A stretch of 64,000 bases of DNA from positions 3,112,001 to 3,176,000 of the forward strand of contig NC_134138.1 of assembly GCF_033958435.1 (NCBI RefSeq), in the 5' to 3' direction. A model generated the notes under the pieces. It was not told the origin of the DNA. It saw only the letters and a program-made list of their open reading frames with translations, and searched no databases. This DNA is from Carettochelys insculpta. Lineage: Eukaryota; Chordata; Testudines; Carettochelyidae. Positions 24,127-35,865 of this stretch are shown one piece after another (the stretch's first letter is position 1; the number at the start of each line of letters is the position of its first letter). Position numbers and translations under genes: made by a program.

Positions 24127-24783
24127 AGCCGTGTCTACACGTGCACGCTACTTCGAAGTAGCGCCACTAACTTCGAAATAGCGCCCGTCACGGCTACACA
24201 TGTTGGGCGCTATTTCGATGTTAACATCGACGTTAGGCGGCGAGACGTCGAAGCCGCTAACCCCATGAGGGGATAGGAATAGCGCCCTACTTCGACGTTC
24301 AACGTCGAAGTAGGGACCGTGTAGTCGTTGTGCATCCCGCAACATCGAAATTGCGGGGTCCGCCATGGCGGCCATCAGCTGAGGGGTTGAGAGACGCTCT
24401 CTCTCCAGCCCCTGCGGGGCTCTATGGTCACCGTGTGCAGCAGCCCTTAGCCCAGGGCTTCTGGCTGCTGCTGCTGCAGCTGGGGATCCATGCTGCATGC
24501 ACAGGGTCTGCAACCAGTTGTCGGCTCTGTGGATCTTGTGTTGTTTAGTGTAAGTGTGTCTGGGAGGGGCCCTTTAAGGGAGCGGCTTGCTGTTGAGTCC
24601 GCCCTGTGACCCTGTCTATAGCTGTTCCTGGCACCCTTATTTCAATGTGTGCTACTGTGGCATATGGACCTTCCCTTGCAGCACCTATTTCCATGTGGTG
24701 CTGTGCAACGTCGATGTTGAACGCCGACGTTGCCAGCCCTAGAAGACGTGTTTCAAATGTAGCGTTCACGTGTAGATGTAGCC
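24127..24783 (-). mobile_element. Harbinger MITE copy C (657 bp, more diverged)
   Basis: Flanked by TAA on both sides (24124-24126 and 24784-24786). Shorter and more diverged than the 710-bp copies. Near 24490, read on the minus strand, it still has an ATG followed by GATCCCCAGCTGCAGCAGCA, matching the first codons of the transposase at 36924. Confidence 0.88.
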
Positions 24784-24969
24784 TAACTCAGCTACTCCTC
24801 CCATAATAAAAACCCAAAAGCTTGTTCTATCTTTTCTCTTCTTCATAAAAAAAAAGTTACTGAAAGCTTACAACATCAAACACACAACCCTTCACCAACA
24901 ACAGCCCAAAAACACCCCCAACCCCCTTTCCAAAAAAATATACCACCACCCACACCCACCACACACTTG

Positions 24970-25570
24970 CATTTTGGAAAACCTTAACTCGCCTGATGAA
25001 AGAATCCCTGTGCAACCCATACCTTCCCAAGTCACGGTGACTACCCTCTATTGCACAAACACTTCAAGCATGGGTGAGAACCCACATTTTTTAGACTGGG
25101 TGATATGGTATGAAGAAGTGCGTCTGCCCCACGAAAGCTCACCTAATAAAGTATTTTGCTGATTTTTAAAGTGCTACTTGACTACTTTTTGTTTTGGGTG
25201 ATAGCATAACTTGTGACTTTACAAGAACATGCTCATGACAAGAGATGAAACCTCACAGCTTCACCTGCTCCTATCAGACTTTGTTGAGAGGGTATTACAT
25301 ATGCATCTATTTAGATTTTCATGCAAATGAGATCTGAAACACACAGGGCCTAAAGCCTTTCCCAGTCCTGAGCTCCTGCTGGCACATTCCTTACACACAC
25401 ATATCAACAAGTCAAGCCCCAAACTCTGTCCCAGGCTGAGGAAGATGCCTATATGCTAAAATGTCTGTTGCCAAGCCACATATGGTAGACCCCCGAGATA
25501 CACACCCTCAAAGTGTGTGAATCTTTGGTTGCCATGACCTGGAGTGTTAAGGAATTGATAGCTGCCTCCA
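24970..25570. repeat. Dispersed repeat 'E' copy 1, with an inserted Penelope tail
   Basis: Collinear with 41435-41935 (CCCTGTGCAACCCATA, CTTCAAGCATGGGTGAGAAC, AGAACATGCTCATGACAAGA, GTGAATCTTTGGTTGCCATG). Copy 1 has an extra segment of about 105 bp (see the entry at 25094-25196). Confidence 0.8.
25094..25196 (+). mobile_element. Penelope-like element 3' tail
   Basis: GAAGAAGTGCGTCTGCCCCA, GAAAGCTCACCTAATAAAGT and TTTAAAGTGCTACTTGACTA match the tail after the Penelope element at 33920-34000. It is flanked by the direct repeat GGGTGATA. The matching place in repeat E copy 2 lacks it. Confidence 0.75.
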
Positions 25571-25683
25571 GGCTGCCTCCCCACAAAAACAGCAGGCCAA
25601 TGGTGTACTCCAGTTAACAGGAGTATACCATTGTCCTGCTTCTCTGAATTACAGCAAACTAGATCAAAACAAAGAGTGGTCAA

Positions 25684-26103
25684 GGGCTACGTCTGTACGT
25701 GCCTCAAACTTCCAAATGGCTGTTTTGAAGTTCACTAACGAAGCGCGGAAATGCCTCTTCAGCGCTTCATTAGTGTGCGCGTAGGAGCGGCGCTTTGAAA
25801 TTCACGCTTGCTGTTGTCGCCGCGCGGCGGGTCTAGATGGGGCTTGTTTGGAAAGGACCCCGCCTACTTCCAAGTCCCCTTATTCCTATGAGCTGATGGG
25901 AATAAGGGGACTTGGAAGTAGGCGGGGTCCTTTTGAAACGAGTCCCGTCTGGACTCGCCGCGCGGCGGCGACGAGCGTCAATTTCGAAGCGCCGCTGCCG
26001 CCCGCATGCTAATGAAGCGCTGAATAGGCATTTCCGCGCTTCCTTAGTGAACTTCAAAACGGCCATTTGCGTGGCAATTTCGAAGCTTGCGGCACGTGCT
26101 TTA
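25684..26103. mobile_element. Foldback MITE, about 420 bp
   Basis: Near-perfect inverted structure. Left arm CTAACGAAGCGCGGAAATGC pairs with right arm GCATTTCCGCGCTTCCTTAG, and a central palindrome pairs GGACCCCGCCTACTTCCAAG with its complement at about 25910-25930. The termini resemble those of 42016-42421. The right terminus is cut off by a reverse Penelope tail at about 26100. The superfamily is not clear. Confidence 0.85.
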
Positions 26104-26285
26104 AAGACTACTGAAATAGTTTATTAGGTGAGTTTTTGTATGGCAGAACCCTTTTTTCAGACCATAACCAGGCCAGAAGGGACTCAGTATTTAAAACACA
26201 GAGAACCAAAAACAGCAGGCAAAGAGAACAAATCAGAAAAAGATAATCCAGAAAAGCAAATCAGAGAGAGGAAAACTGGAAAAAG
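26104..26285 (-). mobile_element. Penelope-like element 3' tail, reverse orientation
   Basis: Contains TTTATTAGGTGAG, CCATAACCAGGCCAG and GGGACTCAGTATTTAAAACA, the reverse of the Penelope 3' end; also seen at 52925-53500. Confidence 0.7.
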
Positions 26286-26292
26286 GCACCTG

Positions 26293-27049
26293 AGATAAAT
26301 AGGATGAAATTCCATGAGGACAAATGCAAAGTACTGCACTTAGGGAGTAACAGTTTGTTTCACGCTTACAAAATGGGAGATGCCTACGAAGGAGCACGGC
26401 AGAAAGGATCTGGGAGTCAGAGTGGGCCACAAGCTGACTATAAGTCAACAGTGTGATAAGAAAACCCTGGCACGTCATTCTGGGGTGCGTTCATTGGAGC
26501 ACGCAAGATCCGAGAAGTCATTCTTCTGCTCTACTCTGTGAAGCTTAGGTCTCAGCTGGACTATTGTTTCCAGTTCTGAGCCTCACATTTCAGGGAAGAT
26601 GTGGACACATTGGAGAAGGTCCAGAGAAGAGCAAGGCAAATGGAGAAAGTGCGAGAGAACATGGCCTGTGAGGGAGGATTGAAAGAACTGGGGTTGTTTA
26701 AGTTAGAAAAGAGAAGATTTGGGCAGGGGGGGGACAATTGGAACTTTCAAGTACCTGAAAGGTTGTTACCAGGAGATACGTTATTCTCCTTTACCTCTGA
26801 GGATAGAACAAGAGGCAATGGTCTTAAACTGCAGCAAGGGAGGGGTAGGCTGGACCTGAGGAAAAACCTCCCAACCCTCAGGTTGGGCAAACACTGGAAT
26901 TAATTGCCTGGGGAGGCTGTGGAATCTCCACCGCTGGAGGTTTTTCAGGGCAGACAAACCCTGGCCTGGGAGAGTCATAAATGCAGAGGACTGGACTTGT
27001 TGACCTCTCATACTCTCTCGAGGTCCCTTCCATGATGCCATGATTCTGT
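26293..27049 (+). mobile_element. CR1 LINE 3' fragment (divergent subfamily)
   Basis: Translates in pieces to KFHEDKCKVLHLGSN, then SCVHWS frameshifts, DTLEKVQRRARQMEKV and [20 protein letters not shown]. The tail GAGGTCCCTTCCATGATGCC ends in GATTCTGTGG. Frameshifts and stops are present. Confidence 0.85.
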
Positions 27050-30000
27050 GGGCTTCTGCTGGGCTGTTCCCTGTGCCGCACAGGGGGGGTATAACGTGGG
27101 CTTACGCACCAGAGGGAGGTGTGCTCTTGGGACGCTGGGCAAGGCCTCAGCTGCAGCCTTCCTGTGCAGCCCTCATCACAGAAGTCTGTAAATAACGTGG
27201 TAGGTGTGTCCTCCACCTCTATGTGAAGCCTTGGTAGGCTGGTGTCTGGTTGCAGCAGGACTGTGTTGAGGGAGCCCTGGCTGGTAGGTCAGGGGCTCAC
27301 TGGTATCCTGGGGGAACCTGTCATACCAATTTCTAGTGCAATGACAGCCTGGTGGAGGGGGTCAGTGCAGGCAAGGTCGCCGTAGGGGTGTCTTCCAGCT
27401 GTGAATCTGTGACTCCCCTATGTCAGGTACATCCTCCCTAGGTCCTGGGGAACACTGGCCTGCCTGCATCACCTTCCCTGCGTATAACATTTGCAGCTGG
27501 CTCACGAGTCCTGGTGTTCCCGGTCCAGGGCTCCAGCCAGGCACCTGCTGTGACAACAAGGGAGTTTGGCAGGCTTCTCCCAGCTTCCTCTGCAGCCCCT
27601 GAGATCTGCCCCAGCTGGACACAGGGCTCCTGGGGAGCAGGACTGCCTGGCTGGTAGGCCTCGTCCACACGCTCAGGGTCTAACTCGGGAGGCTGAGTGT
27701 CCCCAAACAGCCAGGCAAGGCCCCGCTGGGGACCAAGGTCCCTTGGGGAGAGGGAGGCACTTTCGAGCCACCTGGAGCTTGTCTTCAGGTCTGGGCAAGG
27801 TGCTCGGAGAGTCCCGGGTTGAGTCTGCTCCCGTTTGCTTGCTCTGGAGTGACACAGCTACAACCTTCACCCCCGTGCAGGCAGACGAACCCCTCCCTCT
27901 GACACAGTGAGCACCTCTCTGGGAAGCGGATTAACTACGCTGGCGGGAGACCGTCTCCCTGTTCGCACAGAGCAGCCACATCTGTGCGGACGCAGTGCCT
28001 GAAGCGTAGCCGGGCCCGTGGCTAACAACCCGGTGGAACAGATCGTTGAGCCCAAGGAGTTGATGTGCGTTCCAAGGGAAGTGACCCGTGGACAGCTCTG
28101 CAGTCCTGGGGGGAAGGCAAAGCCAGAGGAGGCCTGTTCTCTGCCCTGGACAAGGCCACCTATTAACCCTCCAGCTAAGAGTTACTAGGCCCCCTCAAGA
28201 GATAACCCCCAGCACTACTGAGAACAAGACACTGCCCCAGCCCATGTGAGAGCCAAGGGCTGGACTCGCTCAGTCTTTGACAGGCCCATGAGCCTGCGCG
28301 CAGCCTTGGGTCGTTGCGCTGGAGGGGCTGGGCACACATGGGCCCACCTGAGCCTGAGGGGCCAGGCCAGACAGGTGACTGCTGCCAGCCCCTCTGCCCC
28401 AGGCACCGCTGGTCGCCTTGCCTACTATTCTGCATGGCTGAGCCAGCGCAAAGCCCGGCCCAGGGCAGTGCACGGCGCCGGCAGTGTAATCCTGCACTGC
28501 ACAGGCTGCACCCCAGCCCCTCACTCCTGGGACTCCTGGCTCCCTCCCGACTGTTGATTGCAGCGATTCCCATCTGCATGTCAGTGATGGAGCTTTGCAC
28601 AGTTTGCACCTCAGGCTCCTGCCCCCAGCCCCTGGGGCAGAACCCGGTGCTGGCTGCCTCTCTTTGGGCTGCCCTCCCCTATGGCCACCCACCCCTGCCG
28701 ACAGGAGGCAGAGCCAGAACCAAACCCCGCTGGCAGCGGCTCGTGCTCCCAGGCTGCTCTGCAGTGCATCCTCCTGCCCTGGGGCTGGGGCTCGGGCTGG
28801 GGCTGGGACGGGACACCAGCCACACCAGCGCACCTTCAGGACACTTCCTGCATCCCAGCTCCAGCTCAGCCCAGCCGCTCTCCCTCGTCCACCCAGAGAT
28901 GCCTGACCTGGCCACGCAACCTTCCTCTCTTCACCTGGGGGTGCAAAAGGACTGTGTCGGAGGGTGGGGCTAAGCGCCATACTGCCTGACAGGGCCAGCC
29001 ATGCTGGGAGGGGCCCATCACCCTGGCATCTGGGCTGCCAGAGGCAGCGCTGGTAATACTGCCCCTGCTCATTCCGGACCTGTGCACACGAGATGGGCCC
29101 GTCACCTGCAGCGGCACAAGGTGCCTGCCTGGCTGGGCTGGCTGACAGCTCACCGCAGATTGGCCCGTGTGCGTTGCCGGGGCGGGAGATGTACATCCCC
29201 CGAGGGAGTCCTGGGCATGCTCTGCCCCGGCGCTGCCTCCCCGGGAAATGAGATCCTTCCTCCTGCTCTGCAAGGCGGCCCCAAGCAGCGGGACAGCCTG
29301 TGGGAGCCCTGGGCTCCATGGCAGGTCGGGGTTACCTGCTCCCCAAAAACCGACCCAAGACCCGGGGCCTGGAGTGTGCCCCCCCGTGCTCCCCCCGCTA
29401 CTACTAAGAGCAACGGGAGCCCACAGCCTCCTCCAAACACAAGGTTCTCTGCCTGCCCAGCTCGCCCTGCTGGTGCCACCTGCCTGGCTGCCCTTTGCCC
29501 ACTGTCCTCAGCCGCTGTTAGGAAACGAGCTGACATCTGCACTCTCCCTTGGGACCGAAAGGAGGCTCATAAACCTGGCTGGGAGCTGACTCTTGGTCTG
29601 GTGCACTCGCTGCTCTTCCAGCGTGGCACTGGAGGTGGCTGCCCTGCCCTGCCCTGCCCTGCCCTCCGAGCTGATCTCAGGCACCCAGACTCAGAAGAAG
29701 CAGGACTCGGCTACACAGAGACTGGGAAAGGAGAGGGGATGGGGTCTGCTCACGGTGGAACTGGGAGATGGTCCAGACGGAATTAGCCTCTGCAGCAGGG
29801 CGTCCACCCCAGCCTCCAGTAGCCAGGAGGGTACAGTTACGTGGGGCCTCATCGGCACTGCCTGGATAGGCACTACGGGGCAGGCTGGAATTCCCCCCTG
29901 GTTACTCCAGACCAGGGCTGCAGGTTCTGGAGTGAGCACCTCTGGTTTCCAGGGAATTTTGGCCAATTTCTTACCCAGGCCAGCGATCTCAGAACATGGC

Positions 30001-30435
30001 CCCCACAAATCACCTGGCTGGGCTTAGCCCAGCAGGGGCAGCAAAGCCCTGAGACTGGGGCATGTGGGAGTCAAACTGAGATCCGGCTATGAACATGGAG
30101 CTAACCACAGCCGCAGCTCCAGCCTGACCTACAGCGCTAGTGCTGCAAGTGGACAAGAGGGCTAATGCTCCAAGTGGACAGCTGCAACAGGCCAGGCCCT
30201 GCAAGGTCCATGATACACACTGGCCGGAACATGGAATGCGCACGCCTGTCGCGGAGCCCGTGAAATACCCCCACCGCGCCTCAGGGCCCCGCTACGTTAC
30301 TCCCCCAGCCCACGACTTTTCACCCCAAGGGCCCATTGCGTCACTCGTGAACTCCAGCTCGGCCACCAAGCCCGAACCGTGCTAGCCCGACAGCCCACCG
30401 AGTCCCTGCAGGAGTGACCCAGAGCCAATGCTAGT
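27050..30435. other. Intergenic, GC-rich, no gene recognised
   Basis: No exon of a known gene was recognised on either strand, although many open frames exist because of base composition. A short (CCCTG)n run lies at 29641-29664. VPS28, which neighbours these genes in human, was looked for by its protein and not found. Confidence 0.4.
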
Positions 30436-30439
30436 GGCA

Positions 30440-30560
30440 TAACGGCCGGGAGGTTCTGGGCACGGCTGGAGAAATCACTCCAGGGCACCTTTGCTTAAAG
30501 TGCAGGCCCCTCACAGCCCCAGGCCGGGATCTCCTTCTCGCCAGTTTGCCCCACTCCCCA
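30440..30560 (+). mobile_element. Dispersed repeat 'F' short fragment
   Basis: GGTTCTGGGCACGGCTGGAG, AATCACTCCAGGGCACCTTT and CTCACAGCCCCAGGCCGGGA match the start of repeat F at 16575 and 48540. Confidence 0.65.
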
Positions 30561-30721
30561 GCGCGCTCCTTGAGGCGTGTGTCTCTGTCCGGGCCACCTG
30601 CAGTACTGTCAGTTGGCTACCATACAGCCCTGGTGCCCTGATCCTGTTTGCTGCCCTGCATGCTGCAGTGACGTGGATGGCCGCCCCACGGCGCTAGGCG
30701 GAGAACCAGAGGGTTAGAGAT

Positions 30722-31885
30722 AGGCCATGCTGTCATCTGGCTGAACTTTTGTGTGGGGTCTGGAAGCTATTTGAATTCCCAGGGTGGCTATTGGCCCCAA
30801 ATGTTGTTCCTCGGGCGGGGAGGGGGTATGTGAGGTGTCGAATGAAAGCTGCTGATGCCCTGAAGCTATATGTGCTACTTGTGTGTCTGTAGCATGGACG
30901 TCGGCAGAGTTATAGACATTTAGCTCTGCAGCTGTGTGAGAAATGCTTCAGTGCTGAGGTTCACAGAGGGAGGTGGGGCTCCACCCCAGCCAGGAGAATA
31001 GACTGAGAAGAGGCCCAGACGGCCAAAGCTCACTTTGTGATGGTGGGTTTCCTGCTGGGCCTGCAACGAATGGGAACTCGGCACAGTGACCCACCGGCTC
31101 AGGTGGTGGGCCAAGGCCCATGGAGCAGAATAGAATTGTCCCTCCGCGTATGAAAAGCTGTGAGATGGGCCCTGGCAGGGACTTTCTTGGTTCCTCAGTC
31201 TTCATGAGTTAAGCCTGTCTGGACTGGGGGCCCATCCCTCAGCAGGATGAGGTGGATTTAGCAGTGTCCATATTGGATCTTTTGTCTTGTGGTCTCCAAG
31301 GGGCCATGTTCCAGCATGTGGACTCCAGCGGGCCGGACCTACGGTGCTCCAATGACTGCATCTATGTAACATGCAATGAACTTTCAGAGACTTTCAAGAA
31401 TCAGCAAATAACATCGCTGGCTGCGTCGGAAGTTATGACTGATGCAAGTAAAGTTTTACTTTAACAATTCTTCTCTCTAACCCTGTTCTTTCTTTTTTGT
31501 TAATAAATCTTTAGATATTGGATCTAAAGAATTGCTGAGTGTGTTGTGTTGGGTAAAACCCAAGTATATATTGACCAGGGGCTGGGGCTGGGCCCTTTGG
31601 GACCTGAAACAATCTGTGTGGAGTTTGGTGAAATAGGCTCAAGAGCCTCTCACCTTAATTTGGGGGTTGTTGGTCTGGGCTGGTAGAGCAGCTGGGAAGT
31701 CTGGGGGTTTGCTGGTGTGGCTCTGGCTGGCCAGTGGGGTGGCAGAGGTGCTGTGGTGGCTGGTTGGATTTGCCTTAGTGAGAAGGAAATCGCAGCCTGA
31801 GGCTGTAAGCAGCCTGGATTTTGAGCAAAGTTTCCCTGGATTGCGTTCTCTTGCTGTGCCCAGAAACCCCGTCCTATTTCACCTG
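30722..31885 (-). mobile_element. Dispersed repeat 'F', near full length, minus orientation
   Basis: Reverse complement of 48525-49266 joined to 50420-50800. It is the only uninterrupted copy here, and so serves as the empty site for the CR1 at 49267-50419. Blocks include TGGACTCCAGCGGGCCGGAC, GGTGGGTTTCCTGCTGGGCC and GGTGTCGAATGAAAGCTGCT. Family class unresolved. Confidence 0.78.
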
Positions 31886-32142
31886 CCAACACACTCTAGT
31901 CCTTTCCCTTGCAGGGATTTGCTTTCCAAGCATGGGATGGTTGGTGGGAGCCTTTCTGGGCCATTGGCAAACACCAGCTGCTTCTAAGAAAGGTCCCACT
32001 TGAGCCTAATCAGGCACTTGGCTGCCAACGTCTGGAAGTGAGAAATTCCTTCCTGACCCCCGCACTGGCAGAAAATTTAGGGGCGGCAGCTCAGTAGCCT
32101 TCATCACACTCAGAAGCAAAAAGCCTGTAATCTACAGCCAGA

Positions 32143-32202
32143 CCCAGTAGCCTAATGGAGGATTGCAGAGTTGTGGATTCAAGTCCTACCTGTGTTGATT
32201 GT
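32143..32202 (+). pseudogene. tRNA-Arg-like relic lacking its anticodon arm
   Basis: GACCCAGTAGCCTAATGGA resembles the acceptor and D arm of a vertebrate tRNA-Arg, and TGGATTCAAGTCCTACCTG resembles its T arm. The anticodon stem and loop between them are missing, so it cannot be a working tRNA. Pol III A- and B-box-like sequences remain. Confidence 0.5.
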
Positions 32203-32309
32203 GTTTCATTTTCTGCTGGGAAAGGGAGCCACTCCTGGGAGCACAGCAGTGTCACTGCCTCTCCCAAAGATGCTCTCGTCCCCTGTGACTCCTCCTGTAC
32301 TAACCAAAC

Positions 32310-34040
32310 ATGGATGACGTCTTTCTAATTTGGACCCCTGGTATAGAGATTCTAGGAGAATTCCACAGAGACTCTAACAATCTGCACCCCACCATCAACT
32401 TATGCCTTGACCACTCCACACAAGAGATACCTTTCCTGGACACTACAGTACAAATCAAGGATGGCCTGATCGGTACCACACCCTACCGGAAACCCACTGA
32501 TCGCTAGACTTACCTACATTCTTCTAGCTTCCATCCTGCACGCACAACACAATCCATCATTTCTAGTCAAGCCCTGAGATACTATCGCATCTACTCTGAT
32601 CCTAGTGACAGAGGCTGAAAACTACAAGATCTCTACCATTGATCCGAAGAAGTGGGTCTGTCCCACGAAAGCTCATCACCGAATAAATCTTTTGGGTAGT
32701 CTTTAAAGTGCTGCATTTCGGCTGCTTTGTTTTGTAAGATCTCTACCAAACATTCATAAACCTGAATTACCCACCAGGTTAAATAAAAAAAAAAAAAGAA
32801 CAAATCAGCAGGGCTAGATGAATACCCAGAAACCAACTACCCCAAGATAGGTCCAAAAAAGCCAAGAACAGAACACCACTGGTCATCACCTACAGCCCCC
32901 AACTCAAACCACTGCAACGAATTATTAAAGACCTACAACCTATCCTTAATCATGATGCCACACTCCAGAAGGACCTCGGTGACAGGCCTGTTCTCTCCTA
33001 CAGACGACCTCCCAACCTTATCAGGCTTCTCTCTACCAATCATAGGCTGTACCACCAAAATACTAATCCTGGAACTTTTCCTTGTAACAAGCCCTGTTGC
33101 CAGCTTTGCCCACATATCTGTGCTGGAGATTTCATCCCTGGACCTAACCACATTAAGTACAGGATCAAGTGTTGACGCTGATAGAGAGAGCGCTGAGGTC
33201 ACGCTTGCATGCGTCCTTGTACAGCATTTTAGGTCGCCCTTTCGGCCTCTTTCCAGACGCCAGCTCGCTGAAGAGGAGGTCCTTCGGTATTCAGCCATCC
33301 GTCATGCGTGAGACATGGCCCAGCCAGCACATACGCCTCTGTTTGAGAAGGGTGACCATGGAGGTGGCGCCTGCCCTCTCAAGCGCTGCGCTATTGGGGA
33401 CCTTGTCCTGCCATGAGATACCGAGTATGCGCCTAAGGCAGCGCATGTGGAATGTGTTGAGCCTCTGACCCCCTCTACAATGCTCACACACCACGTATAT
33501 CGGACAGACCACAAAAGCTCTTCGACAAAGAATGAACGGACATAGAGCAGACATTAAAAAACTCCAAATACCCCAAGCTCTCAGCCCGCACTTTACTGGA
33601 GCGGGCCATTCTGTTAAAGACCTGAGAGCTTGTGTGCTACTGAAAAGGGACTTTAACGGCCGTCTACAGAGGGAATGCTCAGAACTAACATTCGTATTCA
33701 AATTTGACACATTAACATGTGGTTTGAAGATGGACAGCAACTACCTGCCCCATTATAAGGATTCTTTTACCTTTTAAGTGCTTTCTTGTTTTATCTAACT
33801 CTTAACTCCCCCCACCCCAGCCCTGCCAGCCCTCTGCTCTTCTGACTTGCCAACCTTGATGACGATTTGTGGACCTCTCTGCTTTATATATTGTGTCTGT
33901 TCTGGTCTGGCTATGATCTGAAGAAGTGGGTCTGTCCCATGAAAGCTCATCCCTGAATAAATTATTTTGCTAGTCTTTAAAGCGCTAGCAGACTGCTGTT
34001 TTGGTTTGCTAGAATACAGACTAACACGGCTCTCTCTGTC
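32310..34040 (+). mobile_element. Penelope-like element, RT to GIY-YIG, interrupted
   Basis: The plus-strand translation shows the Penelope reverse-transcriptase palm end (DDVFLIWTPG, then EIPFLDTTVQIKDG and YRKPTDR). The downstream region VITYSPQLKPLQ and RRPPNLIRLLS continues to 33160, then the GIY-YIG endonuclease end (TTYIGQTTKALRQRMNGHRA) follows at 33490-33560. Stops (32505, 32618) and the insertion at 33163-33478 make it non-functional. The 3' tail GAAGAAGTGGGTCTGTCCCA with GAATAAATTATTTTGCTAGT runs to about 34040 and is copied elsewhere in the window. Confidence 0.85.
33163..33478 (-). mobile_element. Non-LTR retrotransposon ORF2 C-terminal fragment
   Basis: The minus-strand frame RLNTFHMRCLRRILGISWQD continues through RRMCWLGHVSRMTDG, RIPKDLLF and KRPKGRPKMLYKDACKRD. 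This is the C-terminal region typical of LINE-type polyproteins. It sits inside, and opposite to, the Penelope element. The clade was not determined; it is not the CR1 type seen elsewhere in the window. Confidence 0.75.
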
Positions 34041-34077
34041 CCAAAGAAGCCGAGGTTAAGGATCTTGCAGACGGGCA

Positions 34078-35690
34078 AGCTGGAGGTGACGCATGGGCTG
34101 CTTTACCGCCCAGCCTGCTGCTCAGAGTGTGCCCTGGAGCACCGATCCGAGTTTACGGGGATTAGCAGCTGCTGTCACAGTAACTGACTTCAAGCCAACT
34201 GTGGGGCGGAGGGAAGGGAATCCATACGTCCACACTCAGTACGCCAAGAATCAGGGGCACCATGTGGGAAGAGTTTAGCTACACACCCCTGCCAAGCTCT
34301 GAATGTGCCATTACATTTTCCCTCATTTTCCCTCCCCTAAAATTAGACACAGCCACAGCTTTGCCCTCCAGTCTCCATACGTTTCCGAAGGAGCCCCCCT
34401 ACAGGCCTCAGGGAGACGGCTGTGCCTGTACGCAAATCGTCGTCAATCCCAAATGCCTTCCCAACATGGGCCAATGGGGTGCGGGTGTCCCAAGCACCGA
34501 CAGAGTCCAAATAATGCTTCATTTGGTGTGCCGATGTTCTGGGAAGCAGCATCCCCCCAGCCGTGCCCCTGCGCAGCACTGTCTGATGCAGCCTTTCGGC
34601 AGGGAGTCGGAAATGACCATGTTGAGTGGCTCCATTCAGCTCAATGGCCGGTAACTCTAAAACCTGGTTGTGTTCTAATGTTAACTCGCTTGTTGCAGAC
34701 TGTTTAAACAGAGGTACCCTACTGTAGCACAGCCTGGCCTGGGATCTGTCCCCCTCCTCCCCGCCCCGGACCTGTTTGCCGGAAAACCAGCTGCCGCAGC
34801 CGGTTGCTGACAGCTTTGCAAAGATCTTTGCAAAAGCTGAACAAACCTGAGCTGCTGCCCCTGTTCTCAAGCATTCTTCATCCAAAGGGCAAACCCCCTG
34901 GGCTCCCCGTTTAGCTGGTGGGCATTTGGACAATGTGAACAGGCAGGGCCCAGCTCTGCCTCCAAGCTAGAGGTGTGTGAGCCCAGTGGCTGGGGGTGGA
35001 AGTGGGGAGGTGGCTCTGGTTTCCAGCAAGGCAGTGTCAGAAGGCTTTCCCTTTATCCCTCCCGCAGCTCTCATGACAGAAGCGGAAATCAGGAGATCAG
35101 AAGCCTGAGGTAAGTTAGTTCCAAGCAAGTGCCCCCCTAGCTCTGCAACCTGGCCAAATCTGCTCCCCAGGGTTCCTCTGCCAGCCTGACACCGCAGAGC
35201 TTTCATGCTGTGTCGCCTCCCAGCTCAGACACTGCAGAACACCGCGCTGGCCCCATTCTCTGACACCCCCTCTGATTAGGCCTCGCTAGACCTGCAGTGT
35301 GTGCCCTTAACCACATCCCTTATAGTCACCAACCACTTGTGTGGGTCCTGAGACAGAAGGCTTCATCCCACCTCCTTGGTATCCCGCGGGGGAGGGGTCA
35401 TGGGAGAGAATGCGTTCTGGCCACGGCCAGGATTTTCTTTACCTTTGACTGTTGCTTTTGCTGCCCCCGCTCCTTCCCAGTCCTCTTGCCAGTCCTAACT
35501 GGGCCTCATTTGACTTCAGTTTGAGAGAGGGAACCAGGCAACCTTCCCGTGTAGGCTCATGTGTTACATTCCCACCACAGCCCAAATCTCAGTCCATAAC
35601 ACTGAAACAGCTCTGATCTGTTCCCATTAGCACAGCAAACCCAGTCAGCCACACACAACAGACAGCCTTTTTGCTATTTGTTCACACATA
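34078..35690. repeat. 1.6-kb dispersed repeat 'D', copy 2 (empty site)
   Basis: Collinear with 20293-22660 without the MITE. At 34891-34907 the sequence AAACCCCCTGGGCTCCCC is the pre-insertion form of the site filled by MITE copy B. A minus-strand frame of 196 codons (34343-34933) overlaps it and is partly conserved in copy 1. It has no recognised domain. Confidence 0.8.
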
Positions 35691-35865
35691 ATTTTTCTAC
35701 CAAATATTACATGCACTAGCCACTTGGAAGCTTACTAAGGAACCTTTAAAATGTGTGTTGCCTTTTTTTTTTTCTTGTAAGTTGAGTTTTTCAGCTGGTT
35801 TTAATAAAACTGGTTTCTGAAGAAACCCCACATATTTTAAAAACTCACAACCAAAAAGAAAAAAA

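Noticed and set aside
28270..29319. 349-codon minus-strand frame
   Set aside because: GC-rich sequence with equally long overlapping frames on the other strand; no domain, motif or splice pattern recognised.
32143..32202. Functional tRNA gene
   Set aside because: No anticodon arm is present.
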